This document shows, one piece after another, positions 6,035 to 13,384 of a DNA stretch of 21,111 nucleotides (position 1 is the stretch's first letter; each line of letters opens with the position of its first letter). The DNA is taken from contig CAMCXB010000041.1 in assembly GCA_945883145.1 (NCBI GenBank), forward strand, positions 1 to 21,111, in the 5' to 3' direction. The position numbers and the translations under genes were made by a program. The notes under the pieces are model-generated. The model did no database searches. It was given only the letters and a program-made list of their open reading frames with translations, and was not told the origin of the DNA. The stretch is from Bordetella parapertussis. Lineage in GTDB: Bacteria > Pseudomonadota > Gammaproteobacteria > Burkholderiales > Burkholderiaceae_D.

Positions 6035-8034
6035 TCGCTGAATTAGGTCAATGGAGTCTTGCACTGGCATTAGCCATCGCGTTAGTAAGCTCAATACTGG
6101 GATTTTGGCATTTAACACGTCAGAGTTTATCGACTGCTTATTTATCACGCGCTTTAACGGGCACAGCCTTATTAAACTTCTTCCTCATCGCTTTATCGTT
6201 TGGTGCTTTGATATGGAGTTTTATTGCTAATGATTTTTCAGTACGTAATGTTGCTGAAAATTCGAATAGCTTACTGCCAACAGCGTATCGCTTTGCAGCT
6301 TCATGGGGCTCACATGAAGGCTCTCTATTACTGTGGGTGTTAATGTTAGCCGGATGGACTGCAGCAGTTGCGTTGCGGTCAGCTAATCTCGCCCATGGTT
6401 TTCGTGCACGCGTGATGGCAGTGCTCTTAATCTTACAAGTTGCTTTCATAGGATTATTGTTGGCGAGTTCTAATCCTTTCTTACGTTTACTTCCTGCTGC
6501 ATTAGAAGGGCGTGACTTAAATCCTTTATTGCAAGACCCTGTGATGGTGATACATCCACCCATGCTCTACATGGGTTACGTTGGTTTTGCAGTGACCTTT
6601 GCATTTTCCATTGCGGCCTTATTAGAAGGCAGACTAGATCCAACTTGGGCACGTTGGTCACGTCCATGGGCGAATGCAGCATGGGCATTCCTCACTGTCG
6701 GTATTTTATTGGGCAGTTGGTGGGCCTATACCGAATTAGGTTGGGGTGGTTGGTGGTTCTGGGATCCTGTAGAGAATGCATCCATCTTGCCTTGGCTTGC
6801 AGGAACAGCATTGATACATTCATTAGCGGTCACAGATAAGCGCGATGCATTAAAGAGTTGGACAGTCTTGTTATCGTTGATTGCTTTTGCACTTTCTTTA
6901 TTAGGTACCTTCTTAGTACGTTCAGGTGTACTAACTTCAGTCCATGCTTTTGCAACTGATCCTACGCGTGGTATTTTGATTTTGTCGCTCTTATGCGCAG
7001 TGGTAGGAATAGCATTTGTTTTATACGCTTGGCGTACCCGCGAAGTGGGTATGGGTGGTAGCTTTTCTTTAGTGTCGCGTGAATCTTTGTTATTACTAAA
7101 TAATTTATTACTAGCCGCTTCCTTAGCTGCAGTGTTACTCGGTACTTTATATCCACTGGTTGTAGAAGCATTTGGTGGAGAAAAAATGTCAGTAGGGCCA
7201 CCGTATTTTGAAGCCGTGTTTGCACCCTTGTTGTTACCCGCTGCTTGGTTTATGGCGATGTCACCATGGAGTACATGGAAGTCCACGTCTTCTTTTTCTT
7301 TAATCAAACCTTTGCTATTTCCACTGATTGCAGCAGTGGTAGTCACAGCAGGTTTTATCCTGCTACGTGGTAAAGGCAGCATCATGATGGCAATAGGGAT
7401 TGCCTCTGCAACGATGTTAACTTGCGCTACTCTGATGCATGTAGTTCAACGTGTACGACAACAAGGTTTAGGTTTTGGTCGTCTGTATGCATTAGGCTTA
7501 TCTTACTGGGCGATGGTGTTAGCGCATTTAGGTGTGGCTGTATTTATTGCCGGCGTTACCTTAGTCAAGACTTATGAAGTTGAAAAAGATCTCGTGTTAA
7601 GTCCGGGTCAAACTGAAAATTTTGATGGTGCGATGTTGCGTTTTGATGGTGTGCGTATGCGTACCGGTGAAAACTATGGCGCATGGCAAGGCATGTTTGA
7701 GTTAAAACATGCCAATGGCAGCACTGTTCAACTGACGCCAGAAAAACGTCGTTATATGTCAAATGGTCAAGTCATGAGTGAAGCAGCGATTGATGTAGGT
7801 TTTTTTGGTGATACTTATTTATCCATGGGTGAACCTTTGCCAGCAGAAGGCAACAAGCCGCAAGCATGGACTGCACGTATTTATTCAAAGCCTTTTATTA
7901 ATTGGATATGGTGGGGTTGTTGCATGATGGCCATCGGTGGTGTGTTATCTATCTTTGATCGACGTTATAGAAATAAAGCGAAGTTAAAAGATAAATCTAT
8001 GTCGCAAGAACAAGTGAGTCAGGCGGCCGTATGA
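6031..8034 (+). CDS. ccmF: Cytochrome c haem lyase subunit CcmF
   Basis: Polytopic inner-membrane haem lyase subunit that, with CcmH and CcmI, transfers haem from CcmE to the CxxCH thiols of apocytochrome c. The 667-aa product has the family's usual length and many transmembrane helices. The tryptophan-rich WWD haem-handling motif is GWGGWWFWDPVENASILPWL at about residue 237 onward. Other hallmarks are SHEGSLLLWV, DPVMVIHPPMLYMGYVGF (conserved His) and LGTFLVRSGVLTSVHAFATDP. The C-terminal part holds a large periplasmic domain before the last helix. The start overlaps ccmI and the stop overlaps ccmG, both by ATGA, implying translational coupling along the operon. Confidence 0.96.
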   Translation: MIAELGQWSLALALAIALVSSILGFWHLTRQSLSTAYLSRALTGTALLNFFLIALSFGALIWSFIANDFSVRNVAENSNSLLPTAYRFAASWGSHEGSLLLWVLMLAGWTAAVALRSANLAHGFRARVMAVLLILQVAFIGLLLASSNPFLRLLPAALEGRDLNPLLQDPVMVIHPPMLYMGYVGFAVTFAFSIAALLEGRLDPTWARWSRPWANAAWAFLTVGILLGSWWAYTELGWGGWWFWDPVENASILPWLAGTALIHSLAVTDKRDALKSWTVLLSLIAFALSLLGTFLVRSGVLTSVHAFATDPTRGILILSLLCAVVGIAFVLYAWRTREVGMGGSFSLVSRESLLLLNNLLLAASLAAVLLGTLYPLVVEAFGGEKMSVGPPYFEAVFAPLLLPAAWFMAMSPWSTWKSTSSFSLIKPLLFPLIAAVVVTAGFILLRGKGSIMMAIGIASATMLTCATLMHVVQRVRQQGLGFGRLYALGLSYWAMVLAHLGVAVFIAGVTLVKTYEVEKDLVLSPGQTENFDGAMLRFDGVRMRTGENYGAWQGMFELKHANGSTVQLTPEKRRYMSNGQVMSEAAIDVGFFGDTYLSMGEPLPAEGNKPQAWTARIYSKPFINWIWWGCCMMAIGGVLSIFDRRYRNKAKLKDKSMSQEQVSQAAV

Positions 8035-8573
8035 ATCGCAAATTATTTTTAATATTACCCATCGTAAGTTTGTTATTTTTAGCTGTCTTACTCGCTAAAG
8101 GCTTGCAATCTGATCCACGTAAGCTTGAATCCAAGCGAGTAGGTAAACCTGCACCCGAGATCGTTTTAACGACACTTGATGGAAAACAATTTAATAGCCA
8201 AAGTATGCAAGGCAAAGTCTGGTTATTAAATGTATTTGCCTCATGGTGTGGCGCTTGTGTGACTGAACATCCTAAGCTCATGCAATTAGCTGAGCAACAT
8301 CGCCTACCTATGGTTGGTCTGGCTTATAAAGATAAAACATCGGATACCGTAAACTGGTTGAAACAACATGGTGGTAATCCGTATGACATCATTGCAGTCG
8401 ATTTAGATGGACGTGTAGGTATTGAGTATGGTGTGTATGGCGTACCTGAAACTTTTGTGATTGATAGTGAAGGCAAAGTGAGGATGCGTCATGCAGGTCC
8501 AGTCGATGATGCATTTATTGCGCAGCATGTAGAACCATTATTAGCGGCTTCCAACGTAGGAAACACTAAATGA
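8031..8573 (+). CDS. ccmG: Periplasmic thiol:disulfide oxidoreductase CcmG/DsbE
   Basis: Membrane-tethered thioredoxin-fold protein that keeps the apocytochrome CxxCH cysteines reduced for haem attachment. The 180-aa product starts with an uncleaved signal anchor (about residues 4-23), followed by GKPAPEIVLTTLDGK, the redox site WCGAC at residues 72-76, and the cis-proline loop GVYGVPETFVID. The site is WCGAC rather than the WCPxC more often seen in CcmG, which is a small departure. Its start overlaps ccmF and its end overlaps ccmH by ATGA, placing it firmly in the ccm operon. Confidence 0.94.
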   Translation: MNRKLFLILPIVSLLFLAVLLAKGLQSDPRKLESKRVGKPAPEIVLTTLDGKQFNSQSMQGKVWLLNVFASWCGACVTEHPKLMQLAEQHRLPMVGLAYKDKTSDTVNWLKQHGGNPYDIIAVDLDGRVGIEYGVYGVPETFVIDSEGKVRMRHAGPVDDAFIAQHVEPLLAASNVGNTK

Positions 8574-8971
8574 ATCCCACTCCAGAAGAAATAGAACGTT
8601 TACAGCGTGTTTCTAATGAATTGCGTTGTTTGGTTTGTCAAAATCAAAGTATTGCTGAATCCACAGCGGGACTGGCAGTAGATTTAAAACAGCAAGCACT
8701 AGAACAAATTCAAGCGGGTAAAAGTGATGAAGATATTCGTAGCTATATGGTAGAGCGCTACGGTGAATTCATACTCTATAAGCCAGCATTTTCTGCTTCG
8801 AATGCTGTGTTGTGGGGTGGGCCATTTGTTTTATTGGCCTTAGTGTTTGTCATGGTAGTAAAGAGCTTACGTCGTCGTCAACAGACTGCTGAGCCCGTCA
8901 CACAAGCGACTGATGTACTGCGCGCTGCTAAGCTAGAAGAGCGCTATAAGCGTGATGCATCGAATCAGTAA
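8570..8971 (+). CDS. ccmH: Cytochrome c maturation protein CcmH, without signal peptide
   Basis: Thiol protein of the haem lyase complex, working with CcmG on the apocytochrome cysteines. The 133-aa product carries the diagnostic LRCLVCQNQSI motif (Cys20, Cys23) and the helical-bundle segment ending VERYGEFILYKPAFS, then one membrane helix (AVLWGGPFVLLALVFVMVV) and a basic tail (KSLRRRQQ) that should stay cytoplasmic. Family members normally begin with a cleaved signal peptide of about 20 residues ahead of this region; here translation starts at MNPTPEEIERLQ and an in-frame TAA lies directly before the ATG, so no signal peptide can be recovered in this frame. Topology would then rely on N-terminal translocation by the single helix. 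Overlaps ccmG by ATGA. Last ccm gene of the cluster. Confidence 0.93.
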   Translation: MNPTPEEIERLQRVSNELRCLVCQNQSIAESTAGLAVDLKQQALEQIQAGKSDEDIRSYMVERYGEFILYKPAFSASNAVLWGGPFVLLALVFVMVVKSLRRRQQTAEPVTQATDVLRAAKLEERYKRDASNQ

Positions 8972-8995
8972 GTTGATTCAAGTTGATTCTGTCTG

Positions 8996-9913
8996 ATGAT
9001 GAAAAATAATAGCGAACACTTACGTTTTGCAGTAATAGGGGCAGGTGCAGTCGGCTGTTATTTTGGCGGCATCTTGGCGCGCGCTGGACATCATGTCACC
9101 TTAATAGGCCGCCCCCAACATGTGTCAGCCATACAGCAACAAGGTTTGCTATTAACAACGCAAACATTTGAAGAGCACATCAAACTGTATGCCAGTACAG
9201 AACTGACAGCGATACACGATGCAGATGTGATTTTGTTTTGTGTTAAATCGACAGACACTATCACAACTGCCACACAAGCTAAACCGCATTTATCTGACCA
9301 TGCAGTGATCTTGAGTTTACAAAATGGTGTGGAAAATGCAGAGCTCATTCGTTCAGTTTTGTCGAATCAAGTGATGCCAGCTGTCGTCTATGTGGCAACT
9401 GAAATGGTGGGTGATGGTCATGTCAAACACAATGGTCGTGGAGAGTTGGTGATTGGATCCTCTTCAGACAGTGAATTGATTGCGAGCGTGTTATCAGCAG
9501 CAGCCATTCCTACTCAAGTCTCAGAGAATATCATTGGTGCCTTGTGGGCTAAGTTGATAGTTAATTGTGCTTACAACGCATTATCGGCAATTACGCAGTT
9601 ACCTTATGGTCAGTTGGTGCAGCAAGAAGGTGTGCTACGTATGATGGAAGAATTAGTGGTGGAATGTTTAGCGGTTGCTAGTGCTGCTGGTGTTGTCGTG
9701 CTTGGGGATAGTCGGGCGAATGTAAAGCAGATTGCTATCACAATGGCAGAACAGACTTCTTCTACTGCACAAGATTTAGCACGTGGCAAGCGTAGTGAAA
9801 TTGATTTTTTGAATGGCTATGTTAATCGTCAAGGCCTCTTGAACCATGTGCCAACGCCAGTTAATCATGCATTAACCAGTATAGTAAAGATGCTAGAAAA
9901 GTCATCTGCTTAG
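8996..9913 (+). CDS. panE: 2-dehydropantoate 2-reductase (ketopantoate reductase) family protein
   Basis: NADPH-dependent reductase; the named family enzyme reduces ketopantoate to pantoate for coenzyme A synthesis. The 305-aa product has the Rossmann motif AVIGAGAVGCYFGG near residue 12, the VKSTDT and LQNGVEN segments around the active site, the ALWAKLIVNCAYNALSAIT helix with the conserved Lys and Asn, and a C-terminal SEIDFLNGYV containing the conserved Glu and Asn. Length is normal. The ATG at 8999 is an equally possible start. It lies 24 bp after ccmH in the same direction, so it may be a read-through member of that transcript although functionally unrelated. The family contains paralogues with unknown substrates, so the precise substrate is less certain than the family. 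Confidence 0.85.
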   Translation: MMKNNSEHLRFAVIGAGAVGCYFGGILARAGHHVTLIGRPQHVSAIQQQGLLLTTQTFEEHIKLYASTELTAIHDADVILFCVKSTDTITTATQAKPHLSDHAVILSLQNGVENAELIRSVLSNQVMPAVVYVATEMVGDGHVKHNGRGELVIGSSSDSELIASVLSAAAIPTQVSENIIGALWAKLIVNCAYNALSAITQLPYGQLVQQEGVLRMMEELVVECLAVASAAGVVVLGDSRANVKQIAITMAEQTSSTAQDLARGKRSEIDFLNGYVNRQGLLNHVPTPVNHALTSIVKMLEKSSA

Positions 9914-9922
9914 GAGCAAGAT

Positions 9923-10198
9923 ATGAATCAAGAACAATTCAAACATTTGTTAATCGAAGAAGGTTTTCAAGATCTCGTTATCGTAGAGCGCGATGCAGAT
10001 GGTTATCTTGATTTACACACCCATCCATTCGAAGCGAAAGCACTGATATTAGAGGGTTCTGTCGTCCTACAAGTGGATGATGAAACTTTATCTTTTAAAG
10101 TAGGTGATGTTTTTCATTTGGGATATGCTAAGCCACATACAGAACGCTATGGTCCTACTGGCGTGAAATACTTAGTGGGTCGTAAAGCAGAAGCCTAA
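9923..10198 (+). CDS. Small single-domain cupin protein
   Basis: A 91-aa protein consisting of one cupin barrel. Motif 1 is seen as LHTHPFEAKALILEG (two His and one Glu as metal ligands) and motif 2 as KVGDVFHLGYAKPHTE with the last metal-binding His. A Shine-Dalgarno (AGGAG) sits just upstream of the ATG, inside the end of panE, so the two genes are likely co-transcribed. The metal and substrate cannot be predicted; such small cupins include sugar- or amino-acid-derivative-binding proteins and regulators. No DNA-binding domain is attached. The gene converges with the metalloprotease gene downstream, and no strong terminator is visible in the 18 bp between them. Confidence 0.8.
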   Translation: MNQEQFKHLLIEEGFQDLVIVERDADGYLDLHTHPFEAKALILEGSVVLQVDDETLSFKVGDVFHLGYAKPHTERYGPTGVKYLVGRKAEA

Positions 10199-10216
10199 AA
10201 AAGACTTGTGTCTACA

Positions 10217-12088
10217 TTAAGATAAAAAGCTGAAATTACCTTTAGCGATAGTCATATTCGCGACTTTTGTGAATTGCGCTACCTTCACTGCTTTGGATGC
10301 TTTGCCATTCGCATCGGCATCATAAAAAATACTTCCTGTTGTACTGTCGACTAATATTTTAGATTTTGCTGTATTCGCCGTTGTGCGGCCCACACCAATA
10401 TCGATGTTGTCGGAGGTGAGATTGCCAAAGACTGAAGAACTTAATCCAATTTTATCGGATGCTTGGAAATTTTTAATCGCATTAAATGCATTTGATTTAT
10501 AGGCAGCATTTAAAATTACTGTATCAGCAGTGTTGGATGTACTTAAATCGATGTTATTAATTTTGCTGCCAAATGCTATGGATACATTGCTATTACCTGA
10601 ATAGCTAGTATTGCTTGTACTGTTAGGTTTTAATTGATTAATGCTAGAGAAGGTGCCTGCATTTAAATTGACGACGCTTGATCGTGTAATGCCGGTTAAA
10701 TCAATTTTATCTGTGCCTTTAGCTGAATAGATCGTACTCAGCGTGGTGCCGGTATTAGAAAATTTAAAAGCACCATTGACTGCAGTTGAACCTGTCGCGT
10801 TGACTCCATATAGATATTGCAAAGCAGCGACGTCGTACAGCATGTAGCTTTGATTGTTCGCGCCCTTAGTATTGCCATTGTCTTTATAAGACATGATGGA
10901 ATACTGATGATTATCTTTGGTAGTGGGTAGAAACGGCGTGTTAACACTGCCACCGCCTGCATCATAGTTACCTGGATGTTTTAAGCCCATAGCATGACCT
11001 AATTCATGCCACATGGCCGCCCATCCATAGCTACCACTAGTGGAATCACCCAAGCCACCAGGTGAGGCAGAATTAACAAATACAAATGCTTTATCCACGA
11101 CTGCAGAGTTGTTCGGTAAGTTAGCAATGCCATCCATGCCAGCTTGTCCACCAGCAGCGGCTGACATATCGTAACGACCCATTTGTAAGTTGCCATTCCC
11201 TGTTTTGTCTTCTGTGAATTTCACATTCGTAATGGCACTGATGTAATTGAATGCAGCTAGTGCAGCTGCTTTTTGATTATCAGTTAAAGGAGAAAAGCTT
11301 TTTGCTTGACCTGACTTAGGAAAATCCGCATCTAGTGTGGCGGGTTTTGTGGTCATGAAGGTATAGGTCATCTGTGTTTTTGCACTGCCAGGCGCTAAGG
11401 CCTTACTGGTTGGCGTAATTGGTACTGTGCCCGCAGCTGGAGCTGTACCTGCATCATGCCACCAAGCGTTTTGTCTTTGTAACAGTGCATCAAGATTCGC
11501 ATCGCCAGTTGTGGTGGGCATTAATGCTTTGCCTTTAACAGTGGTGTCAAATTTCCCATCAAACCATGCACCGGTACCAGCTGCAAAAACTAAGGTGTAG
11601 TTACCAGATTCACTCGCTGTGAAACTAGGTGTTGTTAAATTTACAGTCGTTGATTTCCCAGTTGGACTTTTTGCAACCAGAGATGCTGCTGTTGGTGTAC
11701 CCGAAGAGAAGCGTGTGAATTTATAACTTAAATCATAGGTCATACCCTTAACGAGTTTGACGTTAATGCTAACGGTATTAGGGCGCTTACTATTCGTATC
11801 GACGTCAGGACTATTCACACTACCGGTTTGGTCGTAACCCGGTGTAGTGGACTTAGTTAAATTCAAGGTAAGGGCATTTGCTGCAGCAGCAGTTACAACA
11901 GTTTTATTTTTCACACTGTTGTCACTTGTGGGCGCGCTCACTGGTGGCAGGTTCTTGCGCTCCAACACACCATTCACAGACGACATCATCTCCACCGAAA
12001 CAGATTTGGTGTTGGTTGACGCAACGGCGATTTTATTCGCTGTTGCTGTCTTGATAATGTTCGCAGTGGATGTGGCAGTTGTTTTCAT
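10217..12088 (-). CDS. Serralysin-like zinc metalloprotease (M10 type), probably secreted
   Basis: From the ATG at 12088 the product has 623 residues. The metzincin zinc site HELGHAMGLKHP places ligands at His361, His365 and His371 with catalytic Glu362; the Met-turn SIMSY follows with Met399 and Tyr401, as in serralysins. The C-terminal region resembles the serralysin M10 C-terminal domain (KGTDKIDLTGI, NVSIAFG, ASDKIGLSS, TGSIFYDADANGK), but the calcium-binding GGxGxD nonapeptide repeats are not recognisable. No Sec signal peptide is present; the N-terminus is a low-complexity Thr/Ala/Lys/Asn stretch followed by a beta-rich domain (about residues 80-190). Family members leave by type I secretion using a C-terminal signal, but no ABC/MFP/TolC genes are nearby. 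A TTG at 12130 is an alternative start adding 14 residues. Confidence 0.85.
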   Translation of the reverse strand: MKTTATSTANIIKTATANKIAVASTNTKSVSVEMMSSVNGVLERKNLPPVSAPTSDNSVKNKTVVTAAAANALTLNLTKSTTPGYDQTGSVNSPDVDTNSKRPNTVSINVKLVKGMTYDLSYKFTRFSSGTPTAASLVAKSPTGKSTTVNLTTPSFTASESGNYTLVFAAGTGAWFDGKFDTTVKGKALMPTTTGDANLDALLQRQNAWWHDAGTAPAAGTVPITPTSKALAPGSAKTQMTYTFMTTKPATLDADFPKSGQAKSFSPLTDNQKAAALAAFNYISAITNVKFTEDKTGNGNLQMGRYDMSAAAGGQAGMDGIANLPNNSAVVDKAFVFVNSASPGGLGDSTSGSYGWAAMWHELGHAMGLKHPGNYDAGGGSVNTPFLPTTKDNHQYSIMSYKDNGNTKGANNQSYMLYDVAALQYLYGVNATGSTAVNGAFKFSNTGTTLSTIYSAKGTDKIDLTGITRSSVVNLNAGTFSSINQLKPNSTSNTSYSGNSNVSIAFGSKINNIDLSTSNTADTVILNAAYKSNAFNAIKNFQASDKIGLSSSVFGNLTSDNIDIGVGRTTANTAKSKILVDSTTGSIFYDADANGKASKAVKVAQFTKVANMTIAKGNFSFLS

Positions 12089-12172
12089 CGCTTTATTGGT
12101 GGCTTTCGCTCTCAACAATAAAATCGGCAATGAAATTTGAATCTGAAGTGTTACGACATTACGATGCGTTAA

Positions 12173-12201
12173 TTTATATTTTATTGTTCAAGGCTTATCA
12201 A
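12173..12201 (-). promoter_or_regulatory. Sigma70-like promoter of the metalloprotease gene
   Basis: On the minus strand TTGATA (12201-12196), a 17-bp spacer and TATAAA (12178-12173) make a near-consensus promoter. Predicted transcription start is near 12166, giving a leader of roughly 78 bases to the ATG at 12088. It lies just beyond the terminator of the upstream gene, so the protease is an independent transcription unit. Confidence 0.6.
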
Positions 12202-12253
12202 AATAAAAATAAATTAAGCGATTGAACCGCTAGTAGACTAGGTTTGAGAGGGC

Positions 12254-12295
12254 AAAAAAATCGGGGAGAACTACTCACATAGTCCTCCCCGATTT
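12254..12295 (-). terminator. Intrinsic terminator after the carbonic-anhydrase-like gene
   Basis: AAATCGGGGAG (12258-12268) pairs perfectly with CTCCCCGATTT (12285-12295) around a 16-base loop. On the minus strand the stem is followed by a run of seven T, the classic rho-independent layout. It lies 22 bp past the stop of the 12317-12919 gene. Confidence 0.85.
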
Positions 12296-12316
12296 CTTCA
12301 GTAGCGCGAAACAGTC

Positions 12317-12919
12317 TTAACCAACCATGTCAACGCGACCAGATAAATCCATAACACCAGTGATGACGCTGAGCTTAGGATGACGCTTGTTCACAGTAGC
12401 ACGGAACATAGCGAGAGATTCAGCATGTGAACCGGTTTCGATTTCTTTGCTAGCGACAGCATCCGCGCCATACGCTAATTTAGCCGCACCACAATCACGA
12501 TGTGATAGTGCTACCACACGTTTAATGTGATGCAGACTGACGGTGATATCCAAGTTGTCCCAGAAGGTTTTATGCCATTCAGCGAATTTAGGATGAACCG
12601 CACCGATAGGGCCGCCCGCCATGACGAAATGGCTATAGTTATCGCCTAATTTTTCACGCTCTACGCCTTGTAACAAACCCATGTACTGCCAGCTTAAGGT
12701 GGTGAAACGTGGATCGATACAGTTAACCAACATCGCTTCATAATTTCCACCCGCAGCCATAGAACGGCCAGGTACAAATCCCATCATGCCACCGGCAACA
12801 AATGCGGCACCCGCAGCGAGAAATTGACGGCGGCTGTTTTTTGATGCTTTGGGATTGCAGCATGGACAATCTTCTGAAGGCAGATGATCTGCTTTTGGGG
12901 TCACGATATTGTTAGACAC
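12317..12919 (-). CDS. Tat-exported beta-carbonic-anhydrase-like protein
   Basis: Beta-class carbonic anhydrases interconvert CO2 and bicarbonate with a zinc held by Cys-His-Cys. The 200-aa product shows CIDPRF (Cys67, Asp69, Arg71, matching the CxDxR motif) and SHRDCGAAK (His140, Cys143, matching HxxC). Before this lies a twin-arginine signal: SRRQFLAAGAAFVAGGMMGF at residues 29-48, with a plausible cleavage in SMAAGG near 54-57. So the enzyme is predicted to be folded with its zinc in the cytoplasm and exported by Tat. The signal's N-region is unusually long and contains Cys18-Pro-Cys20-Cys21. The start is GTG at 12919, chosen because a strong AAGGAG precedes it at good spacing. The mature domain of about 145 residues is short for the class. 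It is a single-gene unit with its own terminator. Catalytic activity is inferred, not certain. Confidence 0.82.
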   Translation of the reverse strand: MSNNIVTPKADHLPSEDCPCCNPKASKNSRRQFLAAGAAFVAGGMMGFVPGRSMAAGGNYEAMLVNCIDPRFTTLSWQYMGLLQGVEREKLGDNYSHFVMAGGPIGAVHPKFAEWHKTFWDNLDITVSLHHIKRVVALSHRDCGAAKLAYGADAVASKEIETGSHAESLAMFRATVNKRHPKLSVITGVMDLSGRVDMVG

Positions 12920-13384
12920 AAAAGGTCTCCTTAGAATACAAAACTTATTTTTAAAATGGCAAGGAATTGCCGCTGGTCTGCAAACGCAATTGCTTAAATT
13001 TCTTTAACGTCATCTTACAGTCTGGATACCATATTGCGCCAGCATCAAGATAGTAATGTTAGCCCTCTCAGTAAAAACAATACTCCATTTTGTGTATCGA
13101 CAGCTAAGAATAAAAACTTAATACCTAAAAAGAATTTTTTATGACAGAGTTAACCTTATCAATGAAGGTAGCAACACACTGGGAATCAATAATTTACAGA
13201 TTTTATTCTTCGCTTGTTATTAGTGTGGCTTTAGCTTATTCACCAAAATGGGTAAAGCATTAGCTATTAATGTCGATAACAAGATACGATGAAGTTAGGG
13301 ATTTATTTTGCCTGATTGATAATATCTTTCGGTTTGTTTTTTTATAACTAAGCTAGAAAGAGTAAGATATTAGGAAATAAAGGA
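12920..13384. other. 465-bp intergenic region between divergent genes
   Basis: AT-rich spacer between the leftward carbonic-anhydrase-like gene and the rightward NTF2-domain gene, so it should hold both promoters. I see the Shine-Dalgarno of the leftward gene near 12925-12932, a small inverted repeat GGCAAGGAATTGCC at about 12959-12972, and a 40-codon reading frame (13141-13263) with one hydrophobic stretch but no convincing ribosome site. I could not pick a promoter with confidence. Confidence 0.5.

Noticed and set aside
6726..7385. 219-codon open frame on the minus strand
   Set aside because: Lies wholly opposite ccmF, whose protein matches its family throughout; the product is low complexity with no recognisable domain.
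8972..8995. Tandem AAGTTGATTC pair between ccmH and panE
   Set aside because: Two short copies only; no sign of a functional element.
11847..12140. 97-codon plus-strand frame rich in Val/Ala that looks like a membrane protein
   Set aside because: It is the mirror of the Thr/Ala/Asn/Lys-rich N-terminus of the protease gene; the hydrophobic character comes from the complementary codons.
12930..12965. TTGCCA with TATTCT as a promoter for the carbonic-anhydrase-like gene
   Set aside because: Its predicted start would fall within or just before the Shine-Dalgarno, leaving almost no leader, and the -10 is poor.
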